Shown in pieces: positions 33,840-46,683 of a DNA stretch of 64,000 nucleotides. The notes beneath the pieces were generated by a model. It was not told the DNA's origin, did no database searches, and saw only the letters and a list, made by a program, of their open reading frames with translations. This stretch comes from Salticus scenicus (Eukaryota > Arthropoda > Arachnida > Araneae > Salticidae). The translations under genes were made by a program, and so were the position numbers. How positions within the stretch are numbered: the first letter of the stretch is position 1; every line of letters begins with the position of its first letter. The stretch spans positions 80,895,126-80,959,125 of the forward strand of contig OZ005649.1 of NCBI GenBank assembly GCA_963930645.1. The letters are read 5' to 3'.

Positions 33840-35000
33840 AATTTCATGCTTTGTTATAACTTTTTTCTTTTGTCCTTCTTTTTCCGATAAAATATTATTT
33901 TTCACGTCTGATAGTGTAACATCAAACTTTCTTTCTTTCTTTCTTTTTTCTTTTTTCTTTCTTTTTTGTTTGTTACATGTAGGCTATCACTTTCTTTCAC
34001 TAATAAAATTTCTGACTATTTATCCAATAATACAGCTATAATCCTTTATCAAACAAAACAAATATTGCAATTTCGAACACAAAGATATTGAAAGGAAACG
34101 AATTTTCATTCTCTAATTGTAATGTATGTTTGATTTCTAAGCTAATTAAAAAGCCATAAATATTAATTTTAATAAATGAACTTAAAACAATATCAAAACA
34201 TACATTTTTATTTTTATCAGGTATATTTAAATGATTTTCAGTATTGGTAATCTAAATGCTACTTCAAAATTATTTTACCGAAATCTGCTATTATTTTTTA
34301 TATATTTTTAAAGGTACGTAAACAAATAAATGAAATGCTCTCCACTATTTCCTTATAATTAAATATATAAATGATAATATATTTACCTCGAATAATGAAA
34401 TAAATCTACTAAAAAGAACTATATCTCTATTGCTAATATAACTTTTTCTTTTTTTTTTTTTATAATTTATTAAATCCTTTACTTTTTTTGTCTTTTTTTC
34501 TACACAATAATCTTTTTTCTTCATTATATGTTATATCATCAGATTTTGTTTTTCTTTTAATTATTATTATTACATATTGGCTTTCACTTCCATTCTGAAA
34601 TAAAATTTCCAACTAGTAATCCAATAACACAGTTATAACCATTTATCAAGCAAAACAAAGATTGCAAATATGAACACAAAGATATTGAAAAGAAACAATT
34701 TTTATTCTCTATTTGTAAAATATATTTGATTTATTGGCTCATTAAAAAGACTTTATACATTAATTTAAACGGAAAAAAGAATGAATTTAAAGGATTTCAA
34801 AATGCACATTTTCATCGTGGTAATCTGAGAGCTACTTAAAAATTATTTTACAGATACTTTCTTTTTTTTTTTTAATCTTTTTAAAGGTTTGTAAAGAAAT
34901 AAATTATTCTTCCAATAATAAATAAATAAATAAATATTCCTATATTTTTACTTCGATTTAAAAATATTACTTTCACTCGATTGGAAAATAATTTAAAAAC
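33840..35000 (+). repeat. Diverged tandem duplication, period ~597 bp
   Basis: 'gaacacaaagatattgaaa' occurs at 34075 and 34672. Flanking words ('ccaataatacagctata'/'ccaataacacagttata', 'ggtaatctaaatgctact'/'ggtaatctgagagctact') keep the same spacing. Non-coding and old, with many substitutions. Confidence 0.8.
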
Positions 35001-35181
35001 AATTCAACAAAGAATAATTTTAAGTGCATGATGAGAAAATAATTTGTTTAATTAAATTATGCCCTCTTGTTTTTTTCCTAACAGTAAGCAGGTATGACTT
35101 TGAAGCGATGAAAATACTTAATAAAAATGTATATAAAAATAAAATGCGAGAGAATATATTGATAATATTATATATTTCCGA

Positions 35182-35221
<40 letters not shown>

Positions 35222-36136
35222 TTCTGTTAATTAAACATATTGCATAAAATAATTCGAAATATATGCTTATTACTTTTAAAACTTAAATACAATATTTTAT
35301 CTGTATATGAATATGTTCTTTTAAAAATGTGATTAATTTACGTTATTTACGTATTATAAAAAATAATTTGTTATCTAAAGATTATAGAGTTGTTTTGTGT
35401 ATATATACAGACACAAACGCATGTAAAAGCCCATATAGCAAATTGAGATGAATATTCTTTTTTTAAGAAAGAAAGAAAGAAAAAGAAAAGAAATATAATT
35501 TGGTTGATTAAATGAGAATTTAATAATTCTAAATTAATGATTAAATTAAACTGAAGAGTTTATATATATATATATATGGATACATATATATCAATGTTGA
35601 AAATCCTGTATTATTTTTAGGAAAACGGAGAAAATATTTTCAATAAATGAAGAAAAAAATTTTAAGAATGTGTTATACTGCAGAGACATATTTAATATTA
35701 AAATTGTTTATTTCTTGATAAATATAATAGAAACCAGATTGGTTCTAAGTATTGGACATTTAATATTGTTACATATTGTTAAATACGTAATAAACATATA
35801 AAACTTTTATTGCTTAATTTGCATAGATTACATTTTTGAGAAAAATCATTATTCTATAATCAAGTGAATTTTGAATCAAACAAAAATACACAACAAAAAG
35901 TAAGTTTAATGTAGGCTTCGTAATTTATATTTACATTAATTCTGTTGTATTCTATGTTTAATGTTTTCTTCAGCATTTTCTCTAATAACTTTCTTTAATA
36001 TCTTCTTTTCTTAAAATGTCGATTCGCTATGCGATAGTTGAAATAGCATAACAAATTTAAAATAATCTTAACTTTAGATAGTACTGATTCTTTCTTTTAC
36101 TTATTAATGAAGTGAATTGAGTGTTCAATAGTAATA

Positions 36137-36170
<34 letters not shown>

Positions 36171-36590
36171 ACTTTCCAACAAAGTTGAAAAATTTATATA
36201 ATTTCGGTTTGTTTGTCTGTCTGTCCCTTTGACCGCCCCGTAATTCCTAAAAATATTTCCGGACTTCTTGAATCTGATATATATTAATTCCAGTTCACCG
36301 GCTATCCCGAGATAACTCGGGGGAAATTTAGCATTTCACACACAACAGTGGCCGGTGAAGTTGTTAAGTTTACTTTGGATTGTTCCATTTTGAAAATAGA
36401 ATAAACACCACCTATGGTTTCTATACAAGGAAACATGAAATAACTCCAAAGAACTGCGTTGTATGAAAGGTATTTTTGTAAACCAGTTTTCAATACCTTT
36501 ATTTTTCTCAAATCATAATAAAATTAACATTAATTATTCATTTACACAAAAAATACTTTCTATAGGATACAGTATGACTAGCATTAAGAT
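35001..36590. other. Non-coding AT-rich stretch
   Basis: (TA)n near 35190-35218 and 35561-35576, poly-T at about 36139-36168, then 'gtttgtctgtctgtcc' at about 36210, a microsatellite like those heading the 173-bp arrays. No gene recognised. Confidence 0.55.
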
Positions 36591-36700
36591 TTAAAGGGCT
36601 ACCCAAAAATACTCAGATACATTAATGGCTCTGAATAATTTGAAATTGCTGGAAATGCATTTTCCATATATTGAGCGTTTTTAATATATTCCACCAAGGA

Positions 36701-36972
36701 AAAGCACAAAACTTTGAATAAACACCATAAAATGCAGTACATTTGCAACAATTGTTTCGGGTTGAAAAAACACAAGACCGGGCACTTCGTCACGCGAACA
36801 AAGTGGGCTTGAGTGATGCAATAAAAACGGCAGCGCATCTAAAATAATAAGAAAGCACCACAGAACTCGTGCCTGCTTTGTTCAGCTGACAAAGGGTCGT
36901 GTGTTCTTTCGACCTAAAACAACTGTTGCGAGTTTAATGCATTTTATGGTGTTTATTCAAAGTTTTGTACTT
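36701..36972. mobile_element. Foldback element with long TIRs, 272 bp
   Basis: The ends pair over about 80 bp: 'cacaaaactttgaataaaca' and 'ccataaaatgca', then 'caacaattgttt', mirrored at the right end. A second inverted pair overlaps it ('agaaagcaccacagaact' at 36849 and its complement near 36988), so two hairpins are interlocked. Same TIR family as 28847-28980. Confidence 0.8.
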
Positions 36973-37014
36973 ATTATTTTAAACTGCCAGTTCTGTGGTT
37001 CTTTCTTATTTTTT

Positions 37015-38725
37015 TACATTAATTTTAAACGTAATTATGAATTCAGTTAATATACCTGTCTATCTTTCTGCCCATCTGTCTTCCCATTCTGTTACCAAAT
37101 ATAAATTGTATATTAAAGACTAACGATACAAAGAATGCGTACAGTTGGAAAGCGTCAATAATCTAAGAGTTAGGCCTGGCGAATTTTGTATTTTTTTTTC
37201 TTTCTTTTGAGTTCTTAGAAGCGCTCTACATCGCTCCAAGAGTGATGAGCGGGGGCTGCTCCCTGTTAAATAATCTAAGCGAACTGCCTATTTTTCTGTT
37301 TCTTTATTTTTCTGTTTTAAATATTATATTATCATTTTTTTCTTAATTTTTTATATATACAATAGAATGAAATTTTTCATAAATAACTTGGAAATTACCA
37401 GAAATTAGTTTTCTAGCGAAAAAGAAATCCTATTATATAGAGACTCGTTCTTTATTTTTAAATTATATTTTAATAACAGGCAAAAAATCAATCTTTTAAA
37501 ATATATTTTTTAAATCTTTAACCACAAATTAAAAAATAAAATACTCGCGAAAATTCTAAATAAAACATGAAATAAGATACTTTTTTTTTTTTTTAAAAAA
37601 AAAGCATAAAAGTATCTAGGAAAGAAAATGCTTAAGTATATAGGAGAAATATTAAAAAAAATTTAAAATCAGTTATTAATGGAAACCATTTTCCCAATTT
37701 CAATTGTTAAGTGGAAGCAAACACAATTGAAAGCTCCCAATTTAAATATGCTTTAAAGTTAGGAATTTCAAAAACTGAAAAGTACAAATCAATACAAAAG
37801 AAAAAATAAGAAACCTCTTAGTCCATTAAAATATTTCGATAACGCAATGTCACTCACCTTAATACTATGATGTAACTTTCTCGTTTTTAAAAAAAGAAGT
37901 AAAAATGTAAAAACGTAAAAACAATTTCAACAAAAGAAAAAAGAAAAGGTGAAATTGCAATACATTTTTAACTGAAATCAGATAAAAAGCCTCTGTTATA
38001 AAGTTAATTTTAAAATAATTACTTGCTTTGATTTTTTTCCGTTAAAATGATTTAACAGAGTAAAATTCAAGTTAAGTCGAAATTCGTACTCAAATAGTTT
38101 GAATTACACTTTGGACTATCTTAAAGGAAGTTTGAATACAGTAAAAAAAAAAAAAAAAAACAATCCTCTCAGTGAAAATAAGGATATATAACATATATAT
38201 TTTTAAATATTTATTGTTGTTTGGCAGTAAAACATTGTATTATTTTTAAAGCCTAATTATAATAAAAAAAGAATACTTCATTACTTACTATGTAATCTAA
38301 TAATTTACAAATGAAGCAAAAATAAATATTTTTTGTTATGTAGCATAATATATTACTTTGTTATATTAGATATGAAACATCTATTTTCTTCCATTACTAT
38401 CATTTTAAATATAATAAATACTTTATCACTTCCATAGTTAATATTCTACTTTTAAAAAGCATTAATTTCAGTTACTTGTAAGTGAACTTTTATATAGTGA
38501 TAAAGATTTACATGCATCTCAGATATGTAAATTAAGTAATCAGATTGATTTTTTTAAAACAGAATTTTAATTTATTATAGTAAAACTGCAAACTTGTATG
38601 GTTTTGAACACCAGTTTTTCTATATAATTTATTTTTTTCTTACTTAGTCACAGAAAACTTGTTTAAAAGCATGCGATTCATTTCTATTAAACTTTATGGC
38701 AGTAAAAAGTCATACAATTTGACAA
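37015..38725. other. Non-coding AT-rich stretch
   Basis: Poly-A/T runs and no open frame of note. A slightly GC-richer patch at 37205-37270 was not recognised. Confidence 0.55.
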
Positions 38726-38990
38726 CTATGACATTGCCTTCTTCAAAAATATTTTTTGGGGATGCTCACACTGCTGGAGGCATTCTTTAACACTCTCGTA
38801 ACGCCAATGAAACTCAGATATCGAAGTTATGTTCAGCTGGTCATTTACAAATTTCTTAATGTTTTCAGTTTCTCAGAATGACATTCAAGTTTTCAAACTC
38901 TGAAAGAGGAGAAAGTCACAAGGACTCAAGTCAGGGGAAAAATGCATGCTGAGCAGCCACAGACATGTTTTTACTTGCTAAAAAGTCTTT
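38726..38990 (-). pseudogene. mariner-like transposase C-terminal remnant
   Basis: The minus-strand frame gives HFSPDLSPCDFLLFQSLKT, a stop, then ENIKKFVNDQLNITSISEFH and WRYESVKECLQQCEHPQKIF, ending at TAG (38726-38728). SPDLSPCDF.LF..LK is the signature around the last catalytic Asp of mariner transposases, and W..R...C is typical of their C-terminus. The neighbouring frame upstream gives FLASKNMSVAAQHAFFP, so a frameshift is present. Stops replace family residues. The N-terminus and TIRs are not visible. Confidence 0.65.
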
Positions 38991-39126
38991 TATTTATGAA
39001 TAAAAAGGTTCATTTCATGGTTGTCAACTTTTATGTGTTTTGTAGTAATTCGCAACCAATTTCTTAGAGATTTATTTTTATTTTATTTATTTATTTATTT
39101 TTTTATTTACAAGATCGACAAAAGAG

Positions 39127-39129
<3 letters not shown>

Positions 39130-39157
<28 letters not shown>

Positions 39158-39519
39158 TCTATAAATACTCGTAGATAAGCAAACATTTCTGGATTATCCC
39201 GGAGCATTGTTAATACTACCTTTTCTTCAAACCATTTTTTATATACAGATTTTTCTTTAATATATAGTTACGTTTAAATAAGAAAAAATTACTTTTTAAT
39301 GAAAGTGGTGTAAAAAAAGGCGTATAATAAAATGCTCCAAAATGGATTCGTAATATTGATATATTTGCATAAAAACAGTGGTAATAAGTGCTCCTAACAA
39401 ACTGAAGCAGTTGGCATCAAATAACTCTGGGTTGTTTTTAATGTGACAAAATTTTATCTCTGTAAACCTGCTGATTTTCTAAAAAAATATATCAGTTTAC
39501 CTGCAGCTAAATATTATAT

Positions 39520-39592
<73 letters not shown>
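39130..39592. repeat. (TA)n and (CA)n microsatellites
   Basis: (TA)n at about 39130-39156 and a compound (CA)n(TA)n run at about 39518-39592. The sequence between them is AT-rich and unrecognised. Confidence 0.9.
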
Positions 39593-39593
<1 letters not shown>

Positions 39594-39894
39594 CACTGTT
39601 ACTTTAAATCGGCTCCATTACTGTTTAAAACGCACTTTAAAAAATCTTTCCTTTTAAACAAAATAACTACAGGCAACCGTATGATTGTAGCAAATTATTG
39701 GCATTTAATAATCTCGCTACTTAATTTATACCTTTTGTGTGTTGGTGTATGAAACATTTTATTATGTGTTAAAAGACACATTAAAATGAAGTGGATATAA
39801 AAATATTAGATTTAATTAAAAACAATGCGTTCCTGATATATTACAAGTATTGATACTTGCCTGAAATATTACTACAAAAGTATCATACAAGATC

Positions 39895-40165
39895 CATGAA
39901 ATTTAAAGTCTACTGACTCTCTGGACTCTACCTCTTCAATTTCCTCTGCAAATGTTACCGCCATGCCGACCTCTTCCAATTTTGTTCTTTCCCTTTCTCA
40001 GCAATCATTGACTGGATCCACAATCTCAGATAGTTTTCTATGACATGATATCACCTCCTTGTGACCCAAACCAGTTCCCACCAATTTCGTCCTGCAGTTC
40101 ATCTAAAAAAGACTTTTTGATGAGTGCCGTTTAATCTTTTCCCTGGATATAAAGCTTAACTTCAC
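39895..40165 (-). other. GC-richer segment, possible gene or element fragment
   Basis: Composition is nearer 40% GC. Minus-strand frames give KLEEVGMAVTFAEEIEEVES followed by RESVDF, and, in a different frame, DELQDEIGGNWFGSQGGDIM. They are separated by stops and not in one frame. Could be a decayed exon or transposon piece; no family recognised. Confidence 0.3.
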
Positions 40166-40224
40166 CTATAACTGTAAGATATTGAAATATATATTGAGAT
40201 GTACTTAAAATGAGGAGAAAACAT

Positions 40225-41010
40225 TAAAGCAGTGTTGTCTCAAAAAAAAAAAAAAAGAGTGTTAGTGATTTTTCTTTCAATTTAACATAACAATAGTATG
40301 TCTACATATTTTCCTAGTATCTATTAATGCATCTAAACAAACGATAACACTGCTCTGAAAAACAAAATCGAGCTCTGATAGCATTCTTGATGATTTTTAC
40401 GTAAAATGATCTCCTGAATCCGAATATGACTACAATTTTGCACAGTCCCCCAACGTTTTATGGCCATGAATTTGATTTGGAGAATGAAAAAAAAAAATAA
40501 CTTAACACTTAATAACAAAAATATATAATGTTTAAAATAATAATATATAATGTTTCAAATAAATCACATAGATTAAAGAAATGTAAGAAATGTAATACAT
40601 AGTTTCAGTGGCAAATCTCCCTCTAAATTTTTCCCTTGCCGCAAATGTTGATGCTTTGAAATTTTCCAACTCTGTAGCTCCTCAGAAGATATTTAACAGC
40701 TAAATTAATCAACCCCACCCATAATAATCAAATTTATATCCATAAAATTACCGAAAAGTGATAAAAATAGGGGGTTATCCCTAAAAAACGATGGGTATAG
40801 GGCAAAACGGACGTCATATTCGGATTCAGGAGTCATTTTACACAAGCATTTGCCAAAATGGTGTTGGGGCACTTTTCATGAAAAGCAAGGTAATTAGGAT
40901 TTAAGTTTAGTTATTTTTTAATTTATTAGTTTTTTTTTTTTTTTTTTTTTTCTGAAAAATTTTATCCGGAGAAGAAAACATGGTTTGAATGTTTGCTCCT
41001 CAAATAAATT
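40225..41010 (+). repeat. Dispersed segment shared with 23745-23995, carrying an insertion
   Basis: 'atgtctacatatttt', 'agtatcta', 'catctaaacaaacgata' on the left and 'gatttaagtttagttatttt' on the right are contiguous at 23810-23905 but 554 bp apart here. Confidence 0.8.
40348..40901. mobile_element. ~550-bp insertion with internal inverted repeats
   Basis: Defined by comparison with the uninterrupted paralogue at 23865-23900. Inside, AAAATGATCTCCTGAATCCG continuing AATATGAC (40403) is mirrored at 40813-40840. The flanks suggest a short TAA-like duplication, but the exact ends are not certain. No coding sequence; superfamily not assigned. Confidence 0.65.
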
Positions 41011-41145
41011 TGTAAAAATGTTTTCCTAGTGATGCATTGTTATTGAACGGCTTCGATAATATATTTTTATTTAAAATGAGTTTTATTAAATCTAATGATT
41101 TTATATCTAATAGGTTTTAAAGTGACTTTTAACACATAATTAATA

Positions 41146-41303
41146 CTATTGGCAGCAAAATTATTCGAGCGCTAGCAATAATTCCTATGAAAAAAAAGTA
41201 CGCTTAATACTGTATTGTTAAATAAATCCTTGTCAAATTATGTTCTTAGACTGACTAAGAACATGACTCGACATGGATTTATTTAACAAAGCAGTATTAA
41301 GAG

Positions 41304-41364
<61 letters not shown>

Positions 41365-41403
41365 GAATTATTGCAAGAGCTCGAATAATTTTGCTGCCAA
41401 CTG
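41146..41403. mobile_element. Tc1/mariner-type MITE, 258 bp
   Basis: The termini CTATTGGCAGCAAAATTATT and, reverse-complemented, CAGTTGGCAGCAAAATTATT are flanked by TA on both sides (41144-41145, 41404-41405). The interior has a long hairpin with arms 'taaataaatccttgtc' and 'gacatggatttattta' around 'cttagactgactaag'. It is expanded by a (TA)n run at 41307-41361. Same family as 60781-60992. Confidence 0.9.
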
Positions 41404-41439
41404 TATATTACACGCGTGTTTTAACCCCACTCTCTGGGA

Positions 41440-41560
41440 GGTTTGTTGGTTGGGTTTAAAGCCGCACTAGTACTCAGCAGTGGATAATTGGCGAAAGTCA
41501 GAAATTCACCACTAAGGATAATCTGGAAACATACCATCACAATTTTAACTGCACGAGGGC
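41440..41560 (-). mobile_element. tRNA-derived SINE, 5'-truncated copy
   Basis: 'ggttgggtttaaagccgcac', 'ggataattggc' and 'accatcacaattttaact' match in order the tail and body of the SINE at 18322-23178. The tRNA head is missing. Confidence 0.75.
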
Positions 41561-41789
41561 ATCTTTTTCTGAAATATAACCTTTTTTTATGGAAAAAAAA
41601 ATCTGAATACATTTTAAAAAATAAGCAAAACATTTTATTTTTAATCAACATCAATTTAAATTGCAATGCTAATCTATAAATTATTGCAAAAACTAATTTT
41701 AAGAAAAATAAGTATATTTTATAATATATCCTATCAGCATTAATAAGAATGTGAATTCTTTAACAAATTAAATTAGTTCAAGACAAAAA

Positions 41790-43053
41790 AAAAATACCAT
41801 GATATTCGTGCTATTAAAATGAGAAACAAATTGTTTGTTCTCCACTTAAAAATAATTTAAAATCGATTGAAAGTAGTTTCTTAGAAAAATAACTATAGGA
41901 AATATTTTCTTATTCAATTATCTTTTAAGATTTCTTTCTAAATTTTATGACGCTGCAACGAATGTTATACTTTTGAATATGCGATTCATTAATAATAATA
42001 TCTAAAATAATAATAATAATAATAATAAGGCTTAACTTTTGGAAAAGGATATTGGATGTTTTAATATCTTAATATTTTGTATTAAAATTATTGTATATGA
42101 ACATACCAAATAAAACAATTTCTTTCTTTTTTTTCAATTAAAATTCTGAAGTATTTAATAAATATAAAAATAAATAAATAAATGAGTATAATTAATACTG
42201 CAGGTTAAAGAACGTTTAAAAAAAGGATATTATTGTTAATTATTAGATGACTGCCTATCTTAATTAACTTCACAAAAACTGCAACTAATAACTCCAATTC
42301 TTGCAGAAAAAAATACTTCATGTAATAATAGAAATAATCATGTAAAATATAAAATAAACATGACTTACATAAAATTTGTAATGAACTTTTTTTTTTTTTT
42401 TTTTTTAGTTCATGTTACAATTAAAATATTTTTGCATGATATTATATTTATTATTATTATTATTATTATTGTGTTTAAACTAGTTGCTGCGTGCCAACCT
42501 AAAACACAATCTTTACACATATATTTCCAAATTATTTCTTCTTCCAAGTTTAGATTAGTAAACTTCAGTTCATATGGAAATTAAAGCACGTGACATTATC
42601 TTTTACATCATAATCTTTATTTGTTTTGAGATGCAAAAGATTCAAAAATTTTAAAATGGCATAAAAAAAAATATATAATTACAAATTTAACCATGTGTTA
42701 TATTTTTTTACTCATATTGACTTATAGTGACATAACTAAATTCTACATAATTCATTTATTATAATCATTTTCACTTGACGTATGAAAATTTCGCATATTA
42801 ACGAAAAGAGATTTTTCTAAAAATTATATTTTGTTTTACTCAAGCTGTGATCTATGGATGAATAAATTATTGAAAATTATCTGCTTGAGTAAGCTTTGTC
42901 ATATGCAAAAGAAAAAACTATGTTATATACTTATATACTATACTCCAAAATTTTTAAAAAGATATTTTTTTTCTGCAAATGAACTAATGATATTTGTATG
43001 TTTAATTTATAATTTGAATCAATGAACAAATCTTCTAAATCTGCGCTGACCAT

Positions 43054-43085
<32 letters not shown>

Positions 43086-43640
43086 TCTTCTCGGTACTTT
43101 ATTGCAGTTATGATGTATGCTTTTTGTTAAATTATCATTCTTTCATTCTTTCTTTCACTTTCAAATCCACGCATGGAATCTTAGGTAAAATATTTCTTTC
43201 TTTCTTTCAGTACATCGTTGTACTGATGTCATTAGTATCCAGCGTTACACTTGGGCGGGAAATTTGGATTTTATGATTATGAATATATTTATTGATCATT
43301 AAAATTAATTATTTAAAAAAACAAAATAGTCCAATATACTTTTTTCATTTTTTAAATAGGATAGGTACTTCACCTATTTACAAATGCTTTAAAGATTCAA
43401 ATAAGAACTATATAAAAATCAATCACTTAGTATTTATTATTATTATTATTACTTTAAACTTAAAAAAAAAAAAAAAAAGAAAAAAAACTATACCAAACAG
43501 CATAAATAAGACAAAAAAAAAAAAAAAAAAAGAAGAACATTTAAAATATCTTATAATTTTTTTTTAGATGCATTTTATTATATGTTAAATTTAAATTAAA
43601 GATAGCTTAATTTTAAAATAACAATTGTTTCAAAACAACA
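41790..43640 (+). repeat. Dispersed segment, paralogue of 5.33-6.9 kb
   Basis: Collinear with 5330-6900. It differs by expanded poly-T (42387-42406, 43056-43083), (ATT)n and poly-A tracts, and has a single copy of the 76-bp block that is doubled at 6015-6166. The several short frames in it are built on homopolymers and not gene-like. Confidence 0.8.
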
Positions 43641-43919
43641 TTTTTTTTTTCGTCTTTCTTGTTAGATTGTTCCAAGTGTTCTTTCGGGGATATTTAAGTG
43701 GCATTAAGTTTTCCAATGCTATTTTTATAATTAGAAATAGTAAATGTTAATAAGAGACAAGCTAAAGTTAGTTACATAGTATTAAAATTTAAATATTCTC
43801 AATCTTGTATTAAAATAGCATACATTAAAATGTTTTATCATTGAGTTCATGAGGGTTATTATAGTAAACATATTTTTTGTAAATTTATTTATTTATTTAT
43901 TTATTTATTTATTTTTTTA

Positions 43920-44298
43920 ACTAGACTATCATAGGTGATGGAAATATTGTTTTCAGTCAAAAAATTTGATATTGAGAATGCCCCTGATTTACATATTCTA
44001 AGGTCTCCTGACTCCAAAAAAGAGGTTTTTGGAAAATGGTCTGAGTATGTGTGTATGTATTAGGGTGTCTTTAAAACAAATAAAAATAGGTTAACGAAGC
44101 ATCAGAATTAATACTGATGAATTTTGATGAAAATTGGAATACTAGAAAGGGGAAATTGAAAACTAGTAGTGAGACCGTATGCTTGTAACTCAAAAGCGGC
44201 TCTAACACTTTTTGTTTTCTTTTTAAGTTGCTGTATAAACTCACTTTAGATGTTCTTTTGTATATATTTGTAGGTTACTCAAGGGAAATTCAAAATCA
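43920..44298 (+). repeat. Head region preceding the 2.4-kb duplication
   Basis: 'gatggaaatattgttttcag', 'aaaaaatttgatattgaga', 'aaggtctcctgactcc' and (TGTA)n at about 44050. The order resembles the head at 19135-19265 ('gaggaaagtattgtaatc', 'gaggtcccctgagtcc', (TGTATG)n). This links the 44-49 kb repeats with the ~170-bp array family. Confidence 0.6.
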
Positions 44299-46683
44299 TT
44301 CTTGTAGATCAATTTTAGATAATACAAAGCTCAAAAAATGACACTCGTTTCCTTCAAACATCCTTTTAGCTGTCTTTTCAAGTATAATTATTTTCCGGTA
44401 AACAGATGAAGTTGCCATATTTCGATAATGTTAAAAATGGAAAGCGATATTTTTATTTTTTTCAAAAACGGCTTTTACGGTGTATTTTAAATTTGTTACA
44501 TAAACCGGCTTTTAGGTGAACTTCCTGATATGTTACCTGCTTTCTACTAGAAAACTGACTGTCGTCCTGATTATGTAGGTTAGTTATAAAACTCTGAATT
44601 TTTGAGTCCAAAACGTACTCTACCTTATATAACTTATATACATATATATAAGTTATGTAATAGTATACACTTACAGACTTACAGGAAGATTGTAGCGCGT
44701 CTAATTTGTTAGTATGGTCATGGGTAAAGGACATAAAATTGATCTATCTCCAAAATGTGTTTATAACATGTGGAATAATATTTAAAGGAATTCGGGTAAT
44801 TCGTGTATTAAACGAATTCATTACGTGTCTTGTTATTTATATATAGATATGTATTTGTATTTGTCTTAGAATATCGATAAGGGCTCTAACAATTTTGATG
44901 AAAGTTTGGAATTAGGGTTTTTTTTGGGGGGGTGAAATATCTATTGGGCTCATCCTTATCTTCGGGAAAATTCGCAATGGCTGTTATTCGTTTATCCGCC
45001 CGTTGCAATACATTGCAGAAATTGGGTTTAATTGGCAATGAATATAACGATTTTGATAAAACTTTGCACTTAAGGCTTTTTTGTGTGCTAAATAGATTGG
45101 ACCTCATCTTTGGAAAAATTCAAATTTGATGTTGACCCATTATCAGTCGGTTACATATTATCGTAGAAATTAGGTGCACACGGAAAAGCATGCAATGACG
45201 TTGATGATACCTGGAGTTTAATACGTTTTAGAGTGCTAAATCGATTGGACTTATACTCATCTTCAGGAAAAAAATGCGTTCGATTTTAACCCGTTATTCG
45301 TCGGTTGCAATATATAGCAGAAATTGGGTTTGCTCGAAAATGAATATAATGATTTTGATGACAGTTGGAAATTAAGTATTACTTGGATGCAAAATCGATT
45401 AGACCTATTCCCGTCTTCAAAAAATTTCTCGCTCATTGTTAACCCTTTATCAGTCATTTGCAATTATGGCAAAAATTGAGTTAAATTCGGAAATGGATAA
45501 AACGATTTTGAAGAAATGGAGGAAAAACGATTGACGATAAAATGGTTTTGATAATAAAACAATTTTGTAAAAAATTAAGGATTTTTTGTGCAAAATCGAT
45601 TAGACTTATTATCATCTTTAGGAAAATTGCCACTCAGTGTTAACCCATTATCAACCGGTTGCAAATTATTGCAAAAATTGGGTTTACTCTGAAAGGGCAT
45701 AACAGTTTTGAAGAAAGTATTGATTTAAGAGTTTATTGGAGTGAAAAATCAAAAACCTTATTCAAGACAATTTGCGTCTATTATTAACCCTTTAACTGTC
45801 AGTTGCAAAATAAGGCAGAAATAGGTTTTCTCAAAAATATATATAACGATTTTGATGAACATTCGGAGTTAAGTATTTTTTCAAGTAAAAAATCATTTAG
45901 ACTTTTCCTCATCTTCATCAAAATTGGGGTTTTCTGTTAACCTTCTATACGTTGGATTCAAAATATGGCTTTTTTTTTTTTTTTTTTTCCTTACTTGAAA
46001 ATAAATATTAAGTTTTTTATTAATGTTTTCGGTTAAGTGTATTGTTAAGTGAAAGACTGATTTGATTCATTCTCATATTAGTAATTTTCGCATTTTCTGT
46101 TAACTCTTTACCCTCCTGTCGCAATACATGGCAGAAATTGTGTTTACTCGGAAATGAATTTAATGATTTTGAGAAAAGATTATGGTTATACAGGTTTTAT
46201 GAGGCGAAAGGGAGGCTCTAAGGATTTCGATAAAAATTTTCTGTTAACTCTCACTTTCACACATGTGAAAGTATGGCAGACGGTTTTCTTAGAAAATATT
46301 TGAATGACTGATAAAAATTTAGATTTAGTATTTTTTTTTATTTTTTTTTTTTAGTTTTAGTTTTATTGTATTGTAAACACAACAATGTGCCGTTCTCTTT
46401 ATAACTTTCAGCTTTCACGTCGTCGAATGATTTTAATAACCATTTAATATAGAGTACCTTTGATATGACATTTCTATCTGAAATATCCCCATTTTCAGTA
46501 TAAATAGCGTTCAATGCTATCTCACACACATGCACTGAGAAATACGGTAAAACTTTACTTTTGTTTTCTGGAAATTGCTAAAAGGATTTTGCCGGAAAAA
46601 AGTTTATATATTTGTTTGTTTGTTTTTTAGATAAAAAACAGTTCTCACTTATCTTCTATTTCGGGAAAATTAGCCGTCGCTGG
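44299..46683 (+). repeat. 2.4-kb tandem duplication, copy 1
   Basis: Nearly identical to 46684-49070. From about 44930 it consists of degenerate units of about 150-165 bp. Each carries a '(c)tcatcttc.ggaaaa' block, 'gttaaccc.ttatcagtc', 'ttgcaatatatggcagaaattgggttt' and 'gaatataacgattttgat'. These words start near 44950, 45105, 45258, 45410, 45610, 45760, 45910 and 46075. Short frames in either strand are by-products of this periodicity. Confidence 0.93.
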
